Translations under genes and position numbers: made by a program | The notes under the pieces: model-generated | Seen by the model: only the letters and a program-made list of their open reading frames with translations | The model's database searches: none | What the model was told of the DNA's origin: nothing | Source of the DNA: Pseudomonadota bacterium | Lineage (GTDB): Bacteria; Pseudomonadota; Gammaproteobacteria; Burkholderiales; Burkholderiaceae_B | Assembly: GCA_023387815.1 (NCBI GenBank) | Contig: JAEWHK010000001.1 | Coordinates: 91,542-155,541 of the forward strand | Reading direction: 5' to 3' | Length of the DNA: 64,000 nucleotides | In this document: piece by piece, positions 1-9,267 of the stretch | How positions within the stretch are numbered: position 1 is the stretch's first letter | How the letters are laid out: each line of letters begins with the position of its first letter

Positions 1-809
1 CGGACCCTCGTGCCACGAGGCTCCTCCATAGAACTGGTAATAATGGGATGATCGTTGTTACGCAGGCTGCTGATATGCATGGCATTGGCACGCAAGTCTA
101 CCACTGTGCGCCACTGTTTGGCGCCATCGTTCTCCAGAATCCAGGTCTTGCGGTCACCGCTGTCCTGTTTGCATTTGGCCAGAACAAAGGCTTTGCCTGA
201 CACTTTCAGGTTGGTACTGAAAAAATCCAGACTCTCGATATCTCTGCTCTTGCAGAACTTCTCCTGTCCCGGCAGGGGAAGATCCAGATTACGCAGCGAC
301 AGTTTCGGCAGGGAAAGCAGACCACCCTCTACCGGCATGGGCTGATCGTCGGTGCCATAAACCGGGGTACGATCCAGATTGGTTTTTGCCCAATCGACCA
401 TAGGAGGAAGCATTTCCCGCATGCAGGGCACGTCGCGACAGGTGGCAAGTTTCTCGGTGCGTTTGGCTACGATGTCAGCCATGATGATGGGGCGGTCGGT
501 TTTTGCCAGCAGCGCAGAGCTGTTGTACAGCCAGTCGGCCATATGCTGCGCGACCATCGGGTCTTTGCACATACTGGCGGGCCAGGCGGCGGCCGCCCGA
601 CGCAGCTGCAGAACCGCATCGGCGCCAAACTGCTTTCGCACTTCTGCTTCCGGCAGGCATGGATTCAGGGCGATTTCCTGCTGCGCGGAAGCGACCCCCA
701 CGAAGGGACTGGCGAACGAAATGATCTGACTGGATGCAACGGGTAAATAAGTACCTGACATTGCGGCGGCTCCAGCGAGTAACATGACCTTGCACCACTT
801 GACAAGCAT
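1..809 (-). CDS. Exported hypothetical protein, 3' end off the window
   Basis: The minus strand is open from an ATG at 809 to the left edge (269 codons), so the stop codon lies outside. The N terminus has a basic start (MLVKWCK), a hydrophobic stretch and an ASA-QQ type cleavage point near residue 42, which suggests export to the periplasm. The mature part has several Cys residues (in the contexts NPCLPE, ASMCKD, LATCRDVPC, KFCKS and AKCKQ), consistent with disulfides. A GAGGG stands about 10 bases before the ATG. I do not recognise the family. A second in-frame ATG eight codons on is a possible start. The open frame and Cys pattern make it a real gene; its function is unknown. Confidence 0.7.
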   Translation of the reverse strand, partial: MLVKWCKVMLLAGAAAMSGTYLPVASSQIISFASPFVGVASAQQEIALNPCLPEAEVRKQFGADAVLQLRRAAAAWPASMCKDPMVAQHMADWLYNSSALLAKTDRPIIMADIVAKRTEKLATCRDVPCMREMLPPMVDWAKTNLDRTPVYGTDDQPMPVEGGLLSLPKLSLRNLDLPLPGQEKFCKSRDIESLDFFSTNLKVSGKAFVLAKCKQDSGDRKTWILENDGAKQWRTVVDLRANAMHISSLRNNDHPIITSSMEEPRGTRV

Positions 810-1177
810 TCTGCCCTTAACCCTCTTATGTGTCGTTTAGAATGAAAAAAATCCGGTCTGCCAAATTGCCGGAGCGATATTAATTATCACATTTACAATA
901 GATACGCTATGCGCAAAATGGCATCGCTGTCGGTTGTGGGCAATATTTATATAACAAACAGCCTCCTTTGTGTGCGCGGCAGGCCAAAAATATGACAAAT
1001 GTCTGTCAAAGAGCCCGCAAGCACGTACCGTCTGCCTGTTGAAGGTAATATACACGTATCTGTAAAAATTTGAAATCATCAACTGTTAATTTACAATTTA
1101 GCGCACAACGCAAACCATTGTTTTTCAGCCATTTCTTCTTCGCCAATAAGAATGCTGGCACGCAGGAACCATCCAAT
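810..1177. other. Intergenic region between divergent genes
   Basis: About 370 bases, AT-rich, between the exported protein (minus) and transaldolase (plus). It should hold the divergent promoters. I see no RNA gene, repeat or recognisable operator. The open frame continuing upstream of the transaldolase ATG is not likely to be translated, since family homology starts at 1178. Confidence 0.5.
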
Positions 1178-2134
1178 ATGAATCAGCTAGACCAACTCAG
1201 AAAGTTCACAACCGTGGTTGCCGATACCGGCGACTTCGAAAGCATGCGCGAGCACAAGCCGACCGATGCAACGACCAACCCTTCCCTGATCCTCAAAGCC
1301 CTGTCCAAGGAAGCGTATCAGCCGATACTCAAGGAAACGCTGGCGAACCACCGCGATGCCTCTGCCGCCGAAACCCTGGATCGCATCCTGGTCGAATTCG
1401 GTCGCCGTATTCTGGACATCGTCCCCGGACGGGTATCCACAGAGGTTGATGCACGTTTGTCATTCGATACTGAAGGCACCGTGGAACGCGCGCGCCGTAT
1501 CATTGCCCTGTACGAAGAGGCCGGCGTGGACAAAAAGCGGGTTCTGATCAAAATCGCCTCTACCTGGGAAGGAATTGCTGCAGCACGCATCCTGGAGAAG
1601 GAAGGCATTCGCTGTAATATGACGCTTCTGTTCTCCCTGATTCAGGCCGTTGCCTGCGCAGACGCGGGTGTTACCCTGATCTCGCCTTTTGTGGGACGCA
1701 TTTACGACTGGCATAAAAAATCGCAGGGCAGCAAATGGGTTGAGGATGACAATCGTGGTGAAAATGACCCCGGTGTACAGTCAGTGACACGGATTTTTCA
1801 ATATTATCGCCGTCACGGTATCAAGACAGAAATCATGGGCGCAAGCTTTCGCAATACCGGTCAGGTTCTGGCGCTGGCAGGCTGCGATCTGCTGACCATC
1901 AGCCCCGAGTTGCTGGGAGAACTGGCCCAGGGCGACACGCAGGTCAAGGTTTGTCTGGACGAATCACTGGCTGCGAAACAGGACATTCCATCCATTGCCT
2001 GCGAAGAGAAGAATTTCCGCTTCCTGCTCAATGAAGATGCCATGGCAACGGAAAAACTGAGTGAAGGAATCCGCACCTTTGTGGCTGATGCCATCAAGCT
2101 GGACGCGCTTATTGAAGAAGGCCGCAAGGCTTAA
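1178..2134 (+). CDS. tal: Transaldolase (type 1, TalB-like)
   Basis: Transaldolase of the non-oxidative pentose phosphate pathway moves a dihydroxyacetone unit from sedoheptulose 7-phosphate to glyceraldehyde 3-phosphate in the cytosol. The product has 318 residues, the usual size of the E. coli TalB type. It opens MNQLDQLRKF and carries the early TDATTNPSL motif, the Schiff-base lysine in VLIKIASTWEG (about residue 130), and a late SPFVGRIYDW segment. The open frame extends 36 codons further upstream, but family similarity starts at this ATG and GGAA lies about 10 bases before it. The gene stands alone, convergent with recR. Confidence 0.95.
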   Translation: MNQLDQLRKFTTVVADTGDFESMREHKPTDATTNPSLILKALSKEAYQPILKETLANHRDASAAETLDRILVEFGRRILDIVPGRVSTEVDARLSFDTEGTVERARRIIALYEEAGVDKKRVLIKIASTWEGIAAARILEKEGIRCNMTLLFSLIQAVACADAGVTLISPFVGRIYDWHKKSQGSKWVEDDNRGENDPGVQSVTRIFQYYRRHGIKTEIMGASFRNTGQVLALAGCDLLTISPELLGELAQGDTQVKVCLDESLAAKQDIPSIACEEKNFRFLLNEDAMATEKLSEGIRTFVADAIKLDALIEEGRKA

Positions 2135-2181
2135 GGTGAAGGACGGCACCGGGCGCAACGGCCCCTGGGCGGCGTTGGCCG

Positions 2182-2793
2182 TTATTGCGCCCCGCGCCGT
2201 TCCATAAACGCCCAGGCGATGGTGCCGGCATCCACATATTCCAACTCGCTGCCACTTGGAATGCCGCGGGCAATGCGAGTTACCTGCAGACCTTTTTCAC
2301 GCAGAATTTCCGTCAGGTAATGGGCGGTGGTCTCCCCTTCTGCCGTGAAATTGGTCGCCAGAATTACCTCACTGACCGTGCCATCTGTGGCGCGATTGAG
2401 CAGGCGCTCAAAATTGAGCTGGGCCGGACCCACGCCCTCCAATGGTGCAATTCTTCCCATCAGCACATAATAAAGACCCTGATAGCCGTGGCTGGACTCA
2501 ATCATATTCTGATCGGCCGGCGTTTCTACAATGCACAGTTGCGCCGCATTGCGTTTGGGATTCAGGCATGTCTCACAGACTTCGGCCTGGGAGAACGAAT
2601 TGCAGCGCGCGCAATGGCGAATTTCCTTGACCGCGGTACCCAGTGCGCGTGACAACTGATCCGCACCGGCAACGTCATATTGCAGCAAATGGTAGGCCAT
2701 GCGCCTGGCGGAGCGCTGACCCACACCAGGCAGTCGCCGCAATGCGTCAATCAACGCACTGAGCGGCTCGGGTTCGGGCAGAAGATCTCGCAT
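2182..2793 (-). CDS. recR: Recombination mediator protein RecR
   Basis: RecR works with RecF/RecO to load RecA on gapped DNA. The 203-residue product has the N-terminal helix-hairpin-helix (LPGVGQRSARRMA, residues 21-33), a four-Cys zinc finger (C61, C64, C73, C76) and a C-terminal Toprim domain (CIVETPADQNMIE to VSEVILATNFTAEGE). It is the last gene of the dnaX-ebfC-recR set, a very common order. Its ATG overlaps the ebfC stop by one base (TGATG), so translation is probably coupled. Confidence 0.96.
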   Translation of the reverse strand: MRDLLPEPEPLSALIDALRRLPGVGQRSARRMAYHLLQYDVAGADQLSRALGTAVKEIRHCARCNSFSQAEVCETCLNPKRNAAQLCIVETPADQNMIESSHGYQGLYYVLMGRIAPLEGVGPAQLNFERLLNRATDGTVSEVILATNFTAEGETTAHYLTEILREKGLQVTRIARGIPSGSELEYVDAGTIAWAFMERRGAQ

Positions 2794-3119
2794 CAGAATG
2801 GGAATTTCATTCCCGGAGGCATAGGCATACCGGCAGTCACGCTGGACATTTTTTCCTGCGTGGTTGCTTCGGCCTTGCGCAGCGCATCATTGAATGCGGC
2901 TGCAACCAGATCCTCCAGCATGTCTTTATCTTCACCCAGCAGTGAAGGATCAATGGTGACCCGTTTCACATCATGTCTGCAGGACATGGAGATTTTGACC
3001 ATGCCGCCGCCGGATTCGCCATCAACAATGATATCGGCCAGAGAGTCCTGCGCCTTCTTCATGTTTTCCTGCATTTGCTGGGCCTGCTTCATCAGACCGG
3101 CCAGTTGGTTTTTCATCAT
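2793..3119 (-). CDS. YbaB/EbfC family nucleoid-associated protein
   Basis: Small dimeric DNA-binding protein of the YbaB/EbfC family, about 108 residues, normally encoded between dnaX and recR. It has the typical N-terminal amphipathic helix (NQLAGLMKQAQQMQENMKKAQ) and the central strands (KISMSCRHDVKRVTIDPSLL). The open frame begins three codons upstream (MLIMMKN); I chose the first of the paired ATGs because the family normally begins at M(M)K. It lies 42 bases after dnaX and overlaps recR by one base. Confidence 0.93.
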   Translation of the reverse strand: MMKNQLAGLMKQAQQMQENMKKAQDSLADIIVDGESGGGMVKISMSCRHDVKRVTIDPSLLGEDKDMLEDLVAAAFNDALRKAEATTQEKMSSVTAGMPMPPGMKFPF

Positions 3120-3161
3120 AATCAACAAATTCCTATAAAGCGCAAATTATTGCGATTGACA

Positions 3162-5618
3162 TCAAGAGCTTTTTTGCCTGTATGGCTCGATGCTGCCGGG
3201 CACGATTCTGGCGCCCAGATCAGCAATCAGTGTATTAATAAATTGGTTTTCCTGCACGGCTTTTTCCACGCTTTTCTGCAAGGCTTCCCGTTCCGCCTGC
3301 TCAACGGCATGCAGGGTTGCATCACCGGTCTGACCAAAGACCATATCCAAGCGAACCACTTCCTGGAAATATTCCGACAATGCCGTCTCCAGTTTGATCT
3401 TGGAATTCAGATCGTTCTGACCTTTTACCGGAATGCGCAGAGTAATTTTGTTGCGCTGCTGACCCATCCATTCAGAACGGCGGGCCATTTCTGCGGCGTA
3501 GCCATTCAGCGGCAGCTCGGCCACCAGCTGCACCCACTCGCGCGCGTTCATCGCAGACAGCGGTCGGCGCGCCTGTGCATCATCATGGGTCGGGACCCAG
3601 GTCTGATCCACGGAGTCGACGGGATTTTCGACGGGAACAATATCACCTTCGTCATCGGTTTGCCCGACAAGACCTGCAGCTTCCCAGTCAGGCGGAATAT
3701 CTTCCCAGACTGGCGGACCGGATGAGGCGTTGGCTTCAACCGATTGATTATTCGCTTCGACGGCACGGGTAACATTGGTTTCGACAGTCTTCGGGGTGGC
3801 TTCAACGGCCTGCGGATGATCGCGACGTTCACCGCGCGATTCATTACGTTCGAAATTATCAGGGTTGGCATTTTCTGCCGCTCTCTGGAACTTCGCCGGG
3901 TCATCGACCTGCTGATCGACTCGCTCGTCGAGCTTTTCGGCAGTGACCGTCGCCGTCATCGCTGGCGCGGTCATTGCGGGAGCAGACACTGCTGGCGTCG
4001 CCATTGCGGAAGTCGTACCCTCGTTTCCGCTAACCGGCGTGGAAGGTTCATCTTCCCATGCGGGACGCTCCTGTGCAGAATTGGATACTGTTTTCAGCGG
4101 CGGCACAATAATGGGTTCGGGCTGCGGTGCCAGCTTGACCGGCAGCACATCCTCACGCGCCACGACCTCTCGCGTCTGAATGTCAGATGCAATGACCTGG
4201 GCAGCATCCTGCCCGGCATCATTATTCAGATTTTTTTTTTGCAGCTCTGAACTGTCGGGGCTGGCTGACGCGGAAACGGCTGGTTCTTGTTGATCCGACG
4301 ATGCTTCCGCTGAATTCGACGTTACCGCTGACGTCGCCGCGTCTTCTGATTTCGAGGCGCTCGCCTGATTTTCATTGGAAGATGAGGATGGCGATTTTTC
4401 GTGGGCAACAGAACTGTCCTGCGATGGAATTGCTTTCGCTGCGGAATCCGCGCCCGCAGCTACCGGTGCCTTATTTTCAGCAGGCGTATTGCCACCGCCA
4501 GCATGCCATTCACTCACCGTGCTTTGTGCCGGTTCCGATGTAATCAACGACAGCATGCGCAGGCAGGTCATGACAAAGCCGGCGTATTCGTCGGGCGACA
4601 GCGCAAGTTCATTACGTCCATGCACCGCGATACTATAGAAAAGCTGTAAGGTATCAGGATGGCAGGTACGCGCAAGACGCACGATGTCGTCCTGCAGGAC
4701 GGCTTCGGTCAACGCAGTGCCAGGCAACCGCTGCTCAATCGCAATCTGCGAGAGCAATACGGCAAGGTCGGCCAACGCACCGCTGAAGGAGTAGCCGCGT
4801 TCATATAATTCATTTGCAATATCCAGGACACCTTGTGCAGAGCCCTGATTCAGTGAATCGAGCAGCCGCACTAGAAATCGCTGGTCTATGGTGCCCAGCA
4901 TATCGCGCACGGCTTCACCCGTGATATTGGAGCCGCTGAATGCAATCGCCTGGTCTGTCAAAGACAGGGCATCGCGCATGGAGCCCGACGCTGCCTGGGC
5001 AATCTGGCGCAGACCCGGTATTTCAAATTCCACGCCCTCTTCTGTCAGCACATGATTCAGGTGCGAGACGATGGCGTCTGGCGGCATCTGTTTCAGATTG
5101 AACTGCAGGCAGCGCGACAGTACCGTAACCGGCATTTTCTGCGGGTCTGTAGTGGCAAGAATAAATTTGATATGAGGAGGTGGCTCTTCCAGCGTTTTGA
5201 GCATGGCGTTGAACGCATGCCCGGAAAGCATGTGCACCTCGTCAATCATGTAGATTTTGTACCGACCTGAACTGGGTGCATACACAGCCTGCTCCAGCAG
5301 CTGCGTCATTTCTTCGACACGCCTGTTGGACGCCGCGTCAAATTCCAGATAATCCACGAAACGGCCTTCGTCGATTTCCACACAGGCACGGCATACGCCG
5401 CAGGGTTTGGACGTAATGCCAGTTTCGCAGTTGAGGGATTTTGCCAGTATGCGAGAGAGGGTTGTCTTACCGACCCCTCGTGTGCCCGTGAACAGCCAGG
5501 CGTGGTGAAGACGCTGGGTGTCGAGCGCATTGGTTAGCGCACGGACCACGTGGTCCTGGCCAACAAGCGTTTCGAAGGAGCGAGGACGCCACTTACGGGC
5601 AAGGACAAGATAGCTCAT
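3162..5618 (-). CDS. dnaX: DNA polymerase III subunits gamma and tau
   Basis: Clamp-loader ATPase of the replicative polymerase. The N-terminal AAA+ domain has Walker A GTRGVGKT (residues 45-52), zinc Cys residues C64, C73, C76 and C79, and Walker B with IDEVHML. A long acidic Ser/Ala/Glu-rich linker (about 375-650) follows, then the C-terminal tau domain (LSAMNAREWVQLVAELPLNGYAAEMARRSEWMG onward) that contacts DnaB and alpha. Full length is 818 residues (tau). A run of ten A at codons 460-463 followed by a -1-frame stop probably gives a shorter gamma of 465 residues (see the slippage entry). It is transcribed with ebfC and recR, just downstream of the SRP RNA gene and its terminator. Confidence 0.96.
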   Translation of the reverse strand: MSYLVLARKWRPRSFETLVGQDHVVRALTNALDTQRLHHAWLFTGTRGVGKTTLSRILAKSLNCETGITSKPCGVCRACVEIDEGRFVDYLEFDAASNRRVEEMTQLLEQAVYAPSSGRYKIYMIDEVHMLSGHAFNAMLKTLEEPPPHIKFILATTDPQKMPVTVLSRCLQFNLKQMPPDAIVSHLNHVLTEEGVEFEIPGLRQIAQAASGSMRDALSLTDQAIAFSGSNITGEAVRDMLGTIDQRFLVRLLDSLNQGSAQGVLDIANELYERGYSFSGALADLAVLLSQIAIEQRLPGTALTEAVLQDDIVRLARTCHPDTLQLFYSIAVHGRNELALSPDEYAGFVMTCLRMLSLITSEPAQSTVSEWHAGGGNTPAENKAPVAAGADSAAKAIPSQDSSVAHEKSPSSSSNENQASASKSEDAATSAVTSNSAEASSDQQEPAVSASASPDSSELQKKNLNNDAGQDAAQVIASDIQTREVVAREDVLPVKLAPQPEPIIVPPLKTVSNSAQERPAWEDEPSTPVSGNEGTTSAMATPAVSAPAMTAPAMTATVTAEKLDERVDQQVDDPAKFQRAAENANPDNFERNESRGERRDHPQAVEATPKTVETNVTRAVEANNQSVEANASSGPPVWEDIPPDWEAAGLVGQTDDEGDIVPVENPVDSVDQTWVPTHDDAQARRPLSAMNAREWVQLVAELPLNGYAAEMARRSEWMGQQRNKITLRIPVKGQNDLNSKIKLETALSEYFQEVVRLDMVFGQTGDATLHAVEQAEREALQKSVEKAVQENQFINTLIADLGARIVPGSIEPYRQKSS
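4199..4241 (-). other. Programmed slippage/frameshift site in dnaX
   Basis: On the minus strand codons 460-463 (CAA AAA AAA AAT) contain ten consecutive A. One added A, or a -1 ribosomal slip, gives Lys-Ser-Glu then TAA at 4224-4222. Just after the stop is a perfect 6-bp hairpin (GGGCAG-GATG-CTGCCC, 4214-4199). This matches the known logic of dnaX in E. coli (-1 frameshift) and Thermus (transcriptional slippage on an A run), both of which give gamma. Use of the site here is inferred. Confidence 0.75.
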
Positions 5619-5637
5619 ACCGTATATTTTATCCCAG

Positions 5638-5671
5638 AAAAAACAAACGCCACCACTAGGGTGACGTTTGT
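5638..5671 (-). terminator. Intrinsic terminator of the SRP RNA gene
   Basis: On the minus strand CAAACGTCACC and its near-complement GGTGGCGTTTG form a stem around a short CTAGT loop, followed by six T. It sits right after the 4.5S RNA and before the dnaX start at 5618, separating the two transcripts at least in part. Confidence 0.75.
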
Positions 5672-5681
5672 TCGTGAATGC

Positions 5682-5781
5682 AGGGGGTGAGCCTTACTTC
5701 GGCACTGAACCTGAACGACTATGGCTGCTTCGTTCCCGACCTGACCAGTTTCACCGCCGGCCCATGCGAAGGGACCCACCG
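5682..5781 (-). ncRNA. ffs: 4.5S signal recognition particle RNA (small bacterial type)
   Basis: The minus strand has the conserved SRP core around GGTCAGGTCGGGAACGAAGC followed by AGCC, the Ffh-binding tip of domain IV (bacterial consensus GGTCAGG-CCGGAAGGAAGCAGCC, here with CGGGAACGAAGC). The ends GGTGGGTCC and GGCTCACC pair to close the long hairpin, giving an RNA of about 98-100 nt. A possible -10 (TAAAAT, 5793-5788) precedes it and an intrinsic terminator follows. The position upstream of dnaX is common in this order. The exact ends are estimated from base pairing. Confidence 0.92.
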
Positions 5782-5820
5782 CTTTGCATTTTAACAAGTT
5801 TCCTCTTTCTTGTGGGGAAT

Positions 5821-8800
5821 TTACACCAGTGCATCAGAGAGAGCAAAATCCATGGTGATCCAGTCTCCGGTATCCAGAGCCAAAATGGCCGCGCTGGCCT
5901 TGCGTCCATCAAAACGGGTCAGCCGCTCGCAGTACCCCTGCAACTGCAGCCCATAGGCCTGCCGCATCCGGTTTTCAAAGGCATCCTGCGCTTCGTGCTC
6001 ATGCCGCGAGCCTGTTTTGAAATCCACCACCAGCCAGCCGGAATCGGTTGAAATGGCGACATCCACAATCAGCAGCTTGCCGTCGACGTCGGTCAGCTCC
6101 CATTCCTGCCGGCTTTGTTCATGGGACAGGATCCACTGCCCTCTTTCCGAATTCAGACAGCGACGCAGCAAGGTATGCACACGCTGTGCACCCTCACGGG
6201 CCTGGGCTTCGCGCAACCCTTCGCTCTCCAGCTGCCGCAGGATAATGGGCACGGCGCGGTCCAGTCGCGCTTCGTCCCAGCCACGCATCCGATCCTGACC
6301 GATACGGGCGAGCCAGGCATGGGTCACAATTCCGATGCTGGCTTCGAACTTATCGTCAAATTGCCAGCCCGTGCCTGCCGGCATCGCAGGCGTCGTTACA
6401 GCCCGCGGTGGTGGGAGCGTCGCAAATTCTGAGGCCGCAATGCGGGTCAGATCCGTGCCCCTGACAGCTGGCTCGAACTCGGCTCCGGATTGTTCCTCGG
6501 CTTCGCTGCTGCCCTGCTCGGGATGCGTAAAGGTAAAGAGGGAGAAGAGACGGGACAGCAGAGAGCCATTAGGCGGCGTGGAAACTTCGCCCTGCTTGCA
6601 ACTAATGTGGGAAACAAGATGCAATCGCTGCCGCGCGCGCGTGGCAGCGACATAAAGTAAACGATCAAGCTCAAATTCGCTGCGTCTTTTCTCCATGGCG
6701 CCCAGCATGGCCGAAAGCTTGTCAGTCTCTTCTGCGGCCTTAGGTTTGATTGGCCCCATGAGCAAACGATTCTGACTGCGTTCAAATCGCAGTAGCGGCG
6801 CGGTATCGCCCCTGGGCCGACGGTGCAGGCCGTAAAGAATGACCTCTTCAAACTCCAGTCCTTTGGATTTGTGCATGGTCATAATTTCAACCGCAGCTTC
6901 CTGAGTCACCGCAGCGGAATAGAGTCGCTCAAGTGACTCTTCAAGATCGGAAGGATTCAGGTCACCATAGGGCGCAAGCTGATCCAGCAGTTCAAACACC
7001 GCCTGAAAATCGGCGAAAGCGGTATCGGAACTGTAGACGCGATAACCGCCCAGCGCCCGCCAGACTGATTCAACGTGAGACGAGAATGAAACGTCGGTAG
7101 TCAGATAACTGCGATCCAGCAATATGCTCGCGCAATGCTGCAGACGCTGCCACTGCTCTCCCAGTAACGGTTTGAATTCTTCCGGTTGGTTCAACACCAT
7201 TCGCAGCCGATGGGGAATGGTCTCTGGCTTATCTCCAAAAAGTTGTGTAAGGGCAGCCAGCGTCAGCCCGCAAACCGGCGAGCGCAGAACCGAGAGCCAG
7301 GCGACCCGATCTGCAGGGTGTACAAGCGCTCGAATCACCTGGATCAGATCGATGACTGATTGTTCTTCGCGTATGGGATTGAGTTCCACCGCCCGTACAG
7401 GAATATGATGACGCTGCATCAGTTGCAGCAGTTCACCAAGGTGTGACCGAGCCTTGACCAGAATGGCTACCGGATGATCGCTGTCCGGATGCGCTTCCAG
7501 CGCCGCACGCACGAGCGCAACCGTTTGCGCTTCGGCCTGCTGTCGGGCTTCTCGCGGATCCTGACCTTCAAGCTCGTAGACGGGGTGGAACGCGACCGCG
7601 GGATCGTGCTGCGCCGGGTTGAATGCGACCGAGTCGGTATACCGGATTGCACCTAGTTGCGGATCGTCGTCCTTCGGAAAAACCTGGCTAAACGATTGGT
7701 TCACCCAGTCGACCACCCCGGCCTGGGAGCGGAAGTTTTCTGTCAGCGTCAATTTTTCAAGCGGCAGGTCATTGATCCCGGTTCTGGCCACTTCCAGGAA
7801 AAGGCCGACGTCGGCCTTCCTGAAGCGATAAATGGACTGCATGGGATCGCCCACCAGGAAAAGCGTTCGTCCGTCCCCGGGGTACCAGCCCAGCGTCAGC
7901 TTTTCGATCAGCTGAATCTGGATCTGACTGGTGTCCTGAAACTCATCGATCAGGATATGAGAAATGCGTGCATCCAGCTTGAGCAACATGTCCGATGGGT
8001 CGTCGGTACTGCCAAGCGCCATGGCGGCCCTTTCCGCGATCTCTATGAAGTCGACCTGTTTTTCTTCCCGAAACACAAGCGTGAGTTCAGCGGCAGCCAG
8101 CTTAAGAATGCGAAGAAGTGACCGGATGATTTTATACTGCCGTTCGCTTAGCACTTCCGTGGGTAGCGTTGCAGCTTCGGCGAGCGGCGCAATCCATGGT
8201 GCGCCGTTATCACTCCAGGCTTTGAGCCACTCCTCCATGTCCAGCTTGTGTGCGCTTTTTGGTGGAAAGCCTTCTTTGACGGTCAATCGCTTGCGCACAC
8301 TTCCGCCACCTGTGAGCAGCAAACGGGAGAGCGCCTGCCACTGCGGTAATGCTTCTACCGCACTGACAAACGGCGAGCCGTCCCAGTCGAGCAGCGCCTC
8401 AAAAAGACGGATATCTGCCTCAGCCTGGGCAGTTGCGGCCTGGCGGGCAATGGGTGCGAGCTGGCTGGCGTATCCAGCGGGCATCACTTCAGCCAGACGC
8501 TGAAGTTTCTGCTCCATGACGTCCTGTAGCGCAGCCCGCAATTGAACCATTGCCGACTCAGGATCGGCCGTTTCCTGTAACCATTGATCTCGTCGCCCCA
8601 GCATGTCTACAACCAGTCTTTCTACCGAGGCCAAATCAATATCCATGTGACGCAGCACGTCCTGAACACTTTCTTCGTGATCGACGTGCTCCAGCATTCT
8701 TCTTGCCGCCTGCAGATAAAGCTGCCCGGGGTTGTCGGCAATGGCAGGCATGCCGCCCATGGCCGACATCCAGGGCATGGAGCGAACCAGCTGAGCGCAG

Positions 8801-9267
8801 AATGCATCAATGGTGCGTACTTTGAGCCTTGCGGGATGATTCAGCAGATCCCATCCCTGCTGTGCATTGCGGGCCAGCGCGGCCCTGGCAAGACGCCAGC
8901 TGTTTACCTCATGTGCCTGTGCAGGTGGATGCTCTGCAAGACCGGCACGCAATTTTTTCAGGACGCGCGCATGCATTTCCGACGCCGCCTTGCGCGTAAA
9001 GGTAATGGCAAGAATTTCTTCCGGTTTACCGACGCCAGCAAGCAGTGCAAGAATGCGATCCGTGAGCAATTCCGTTTTTCCCGATCCGGCAGGCGCCTGA
9101 ACAATAAAGGAATGGCTGGTATCAAGCGCCCGCGCGCGGGCCTGCATATCACTGGGCTGGCGATCGGTTTTGAGTTCTGTCACGGGATCATTCTCTGCCA
9201 AACGGTTTGGGGCACTTATGGATTCACTCACGTTCATGGATTCATTCACGTTCTGGGGATCACTCAT
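5821..9267 (-). CDS. UvrD/RecB-like helicase-nuclease (AddA-like)
   Basis: Large superfamily 1 helicase with a C-terminal nuclease domain, 1148 residues, likely the AddA-like half of a RecBCD-replacing double-strand-break resection enzyme. Visible are Walker A APAGSGKTELL (about 58-68), motif Ia AITFTRKAASEMHAR, motif II DEFQDTSQIQ, motif III GDPMQSIYRFRKAD, motif V-VI segments (MTMHKSKGLEFEEVI, LLYVAATRARQRLH) and a nuclease motif VVDFKTGSR near residue 1080. I take the ATG at 9267, five codons inside the open frame, because it gives MSDPQN with a CGGAG before it and an 8-base overlap with the upstream partner. The adjacent partner supports an AddAB-like complex; the name addA is by analogy. 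Confidence 0.88.
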   Translation of the reverse strand: MSDPQNVNESMNVSESISAPNRLAENDPVTELKTDRQPSDMQARARALDTSHSFIVQAPAGSGKTELLTDRILALLAGVGKPEEILAITFTRKAASEMHARVLKKLRAGLAEHPPAQAHEVNSWRLARAALARNAQQGWDLLNHPARLKVRTIDAFCAQLVRSMPWMSAMGGMPAIADNPGQLYLQAARRMLEHVDHEESVQDVLRHMDIDLASVERLVVDMLGRRDQWLQETADPESAMVQLRAALQDVMEQKLQRLAEVMPAGYASQLAPIARQAATAQAEADIRLFEALLDWDGSPFVSAVEALPQWQALSRLLLTGGGSVRKRLTVKEGFPPKSAHKLDMEEWLKAWSDNGAPWIAPLAEAATLPTEVLSERQYKIIRSLLRILKLAAAELTLVFREEKQVDFIEIAERAAMALGSTDDPSDMLLKLDARISHILIDEFQDTSQIQIQLIEKLTLGWYPGDGRTLFLVGDPMQSIYRFRKADVGLFLEVARTGINDLPLEKLTLTENFRSQAGVVDWVNQSFSQVFPKDDDPQLGAIRYTDSVAFNPAQHDPAVAFHPVYELEGQDPREARQQAEAQTVALVRAALEAHPDSDHPVAILVKARSHLGELLQLMQRHHIPVRAVELNPIREEQSVIDLIQVIRALVHPADRVAWLSVLRSPVCGLTLAALTQLFGDKPETIPHRLRMVLNQPEEFKPLLGEQWQRLQHCASILLDRSYLTTDVSFSSHVESVWRALGGYRVYSSDTAFADFQAVFELLDQLAPYGDLNPSDLEESLERLYSAAVTQEAAVEIMTMHKSKGLEFEEVILYGLHRRPRGDTAPLLRFERSQNRLLMGPIKPKAAEETDKLSAMLGAMEKRRSEFELDRLLYVAATRARQRLHLVSHISCKQGEVSTPPNGSLLSRLFSLFTFTHPEQGSSEAEEQSGAEFEPAVRGTDLTRIAASEFATLPPPRAVTTPAMPAGTGWQFDDKFEASIGIVTHAWLARIGQDRMRGWDEARLDRAVPIILRQLESEGLREAQAREGAQRVHTLLRRCLNSERGQWILSHEQSRQEWELTDVDGKLLIVDVAISTDSGWLVVDFKTGSRHEHEAQDAFENRMRQAYGLQLQGYCERLTRFDGRKASAAILALDTGDWITMDFALSDALV

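Noticed and set aside
475..798. Minus-strand frame of 107 codons near the left edge
   Set aside because: It overlaps the better frame of the partial exported protein (1-809), which has a signal peptide, a ribosome-binding site and a protein-like composition.
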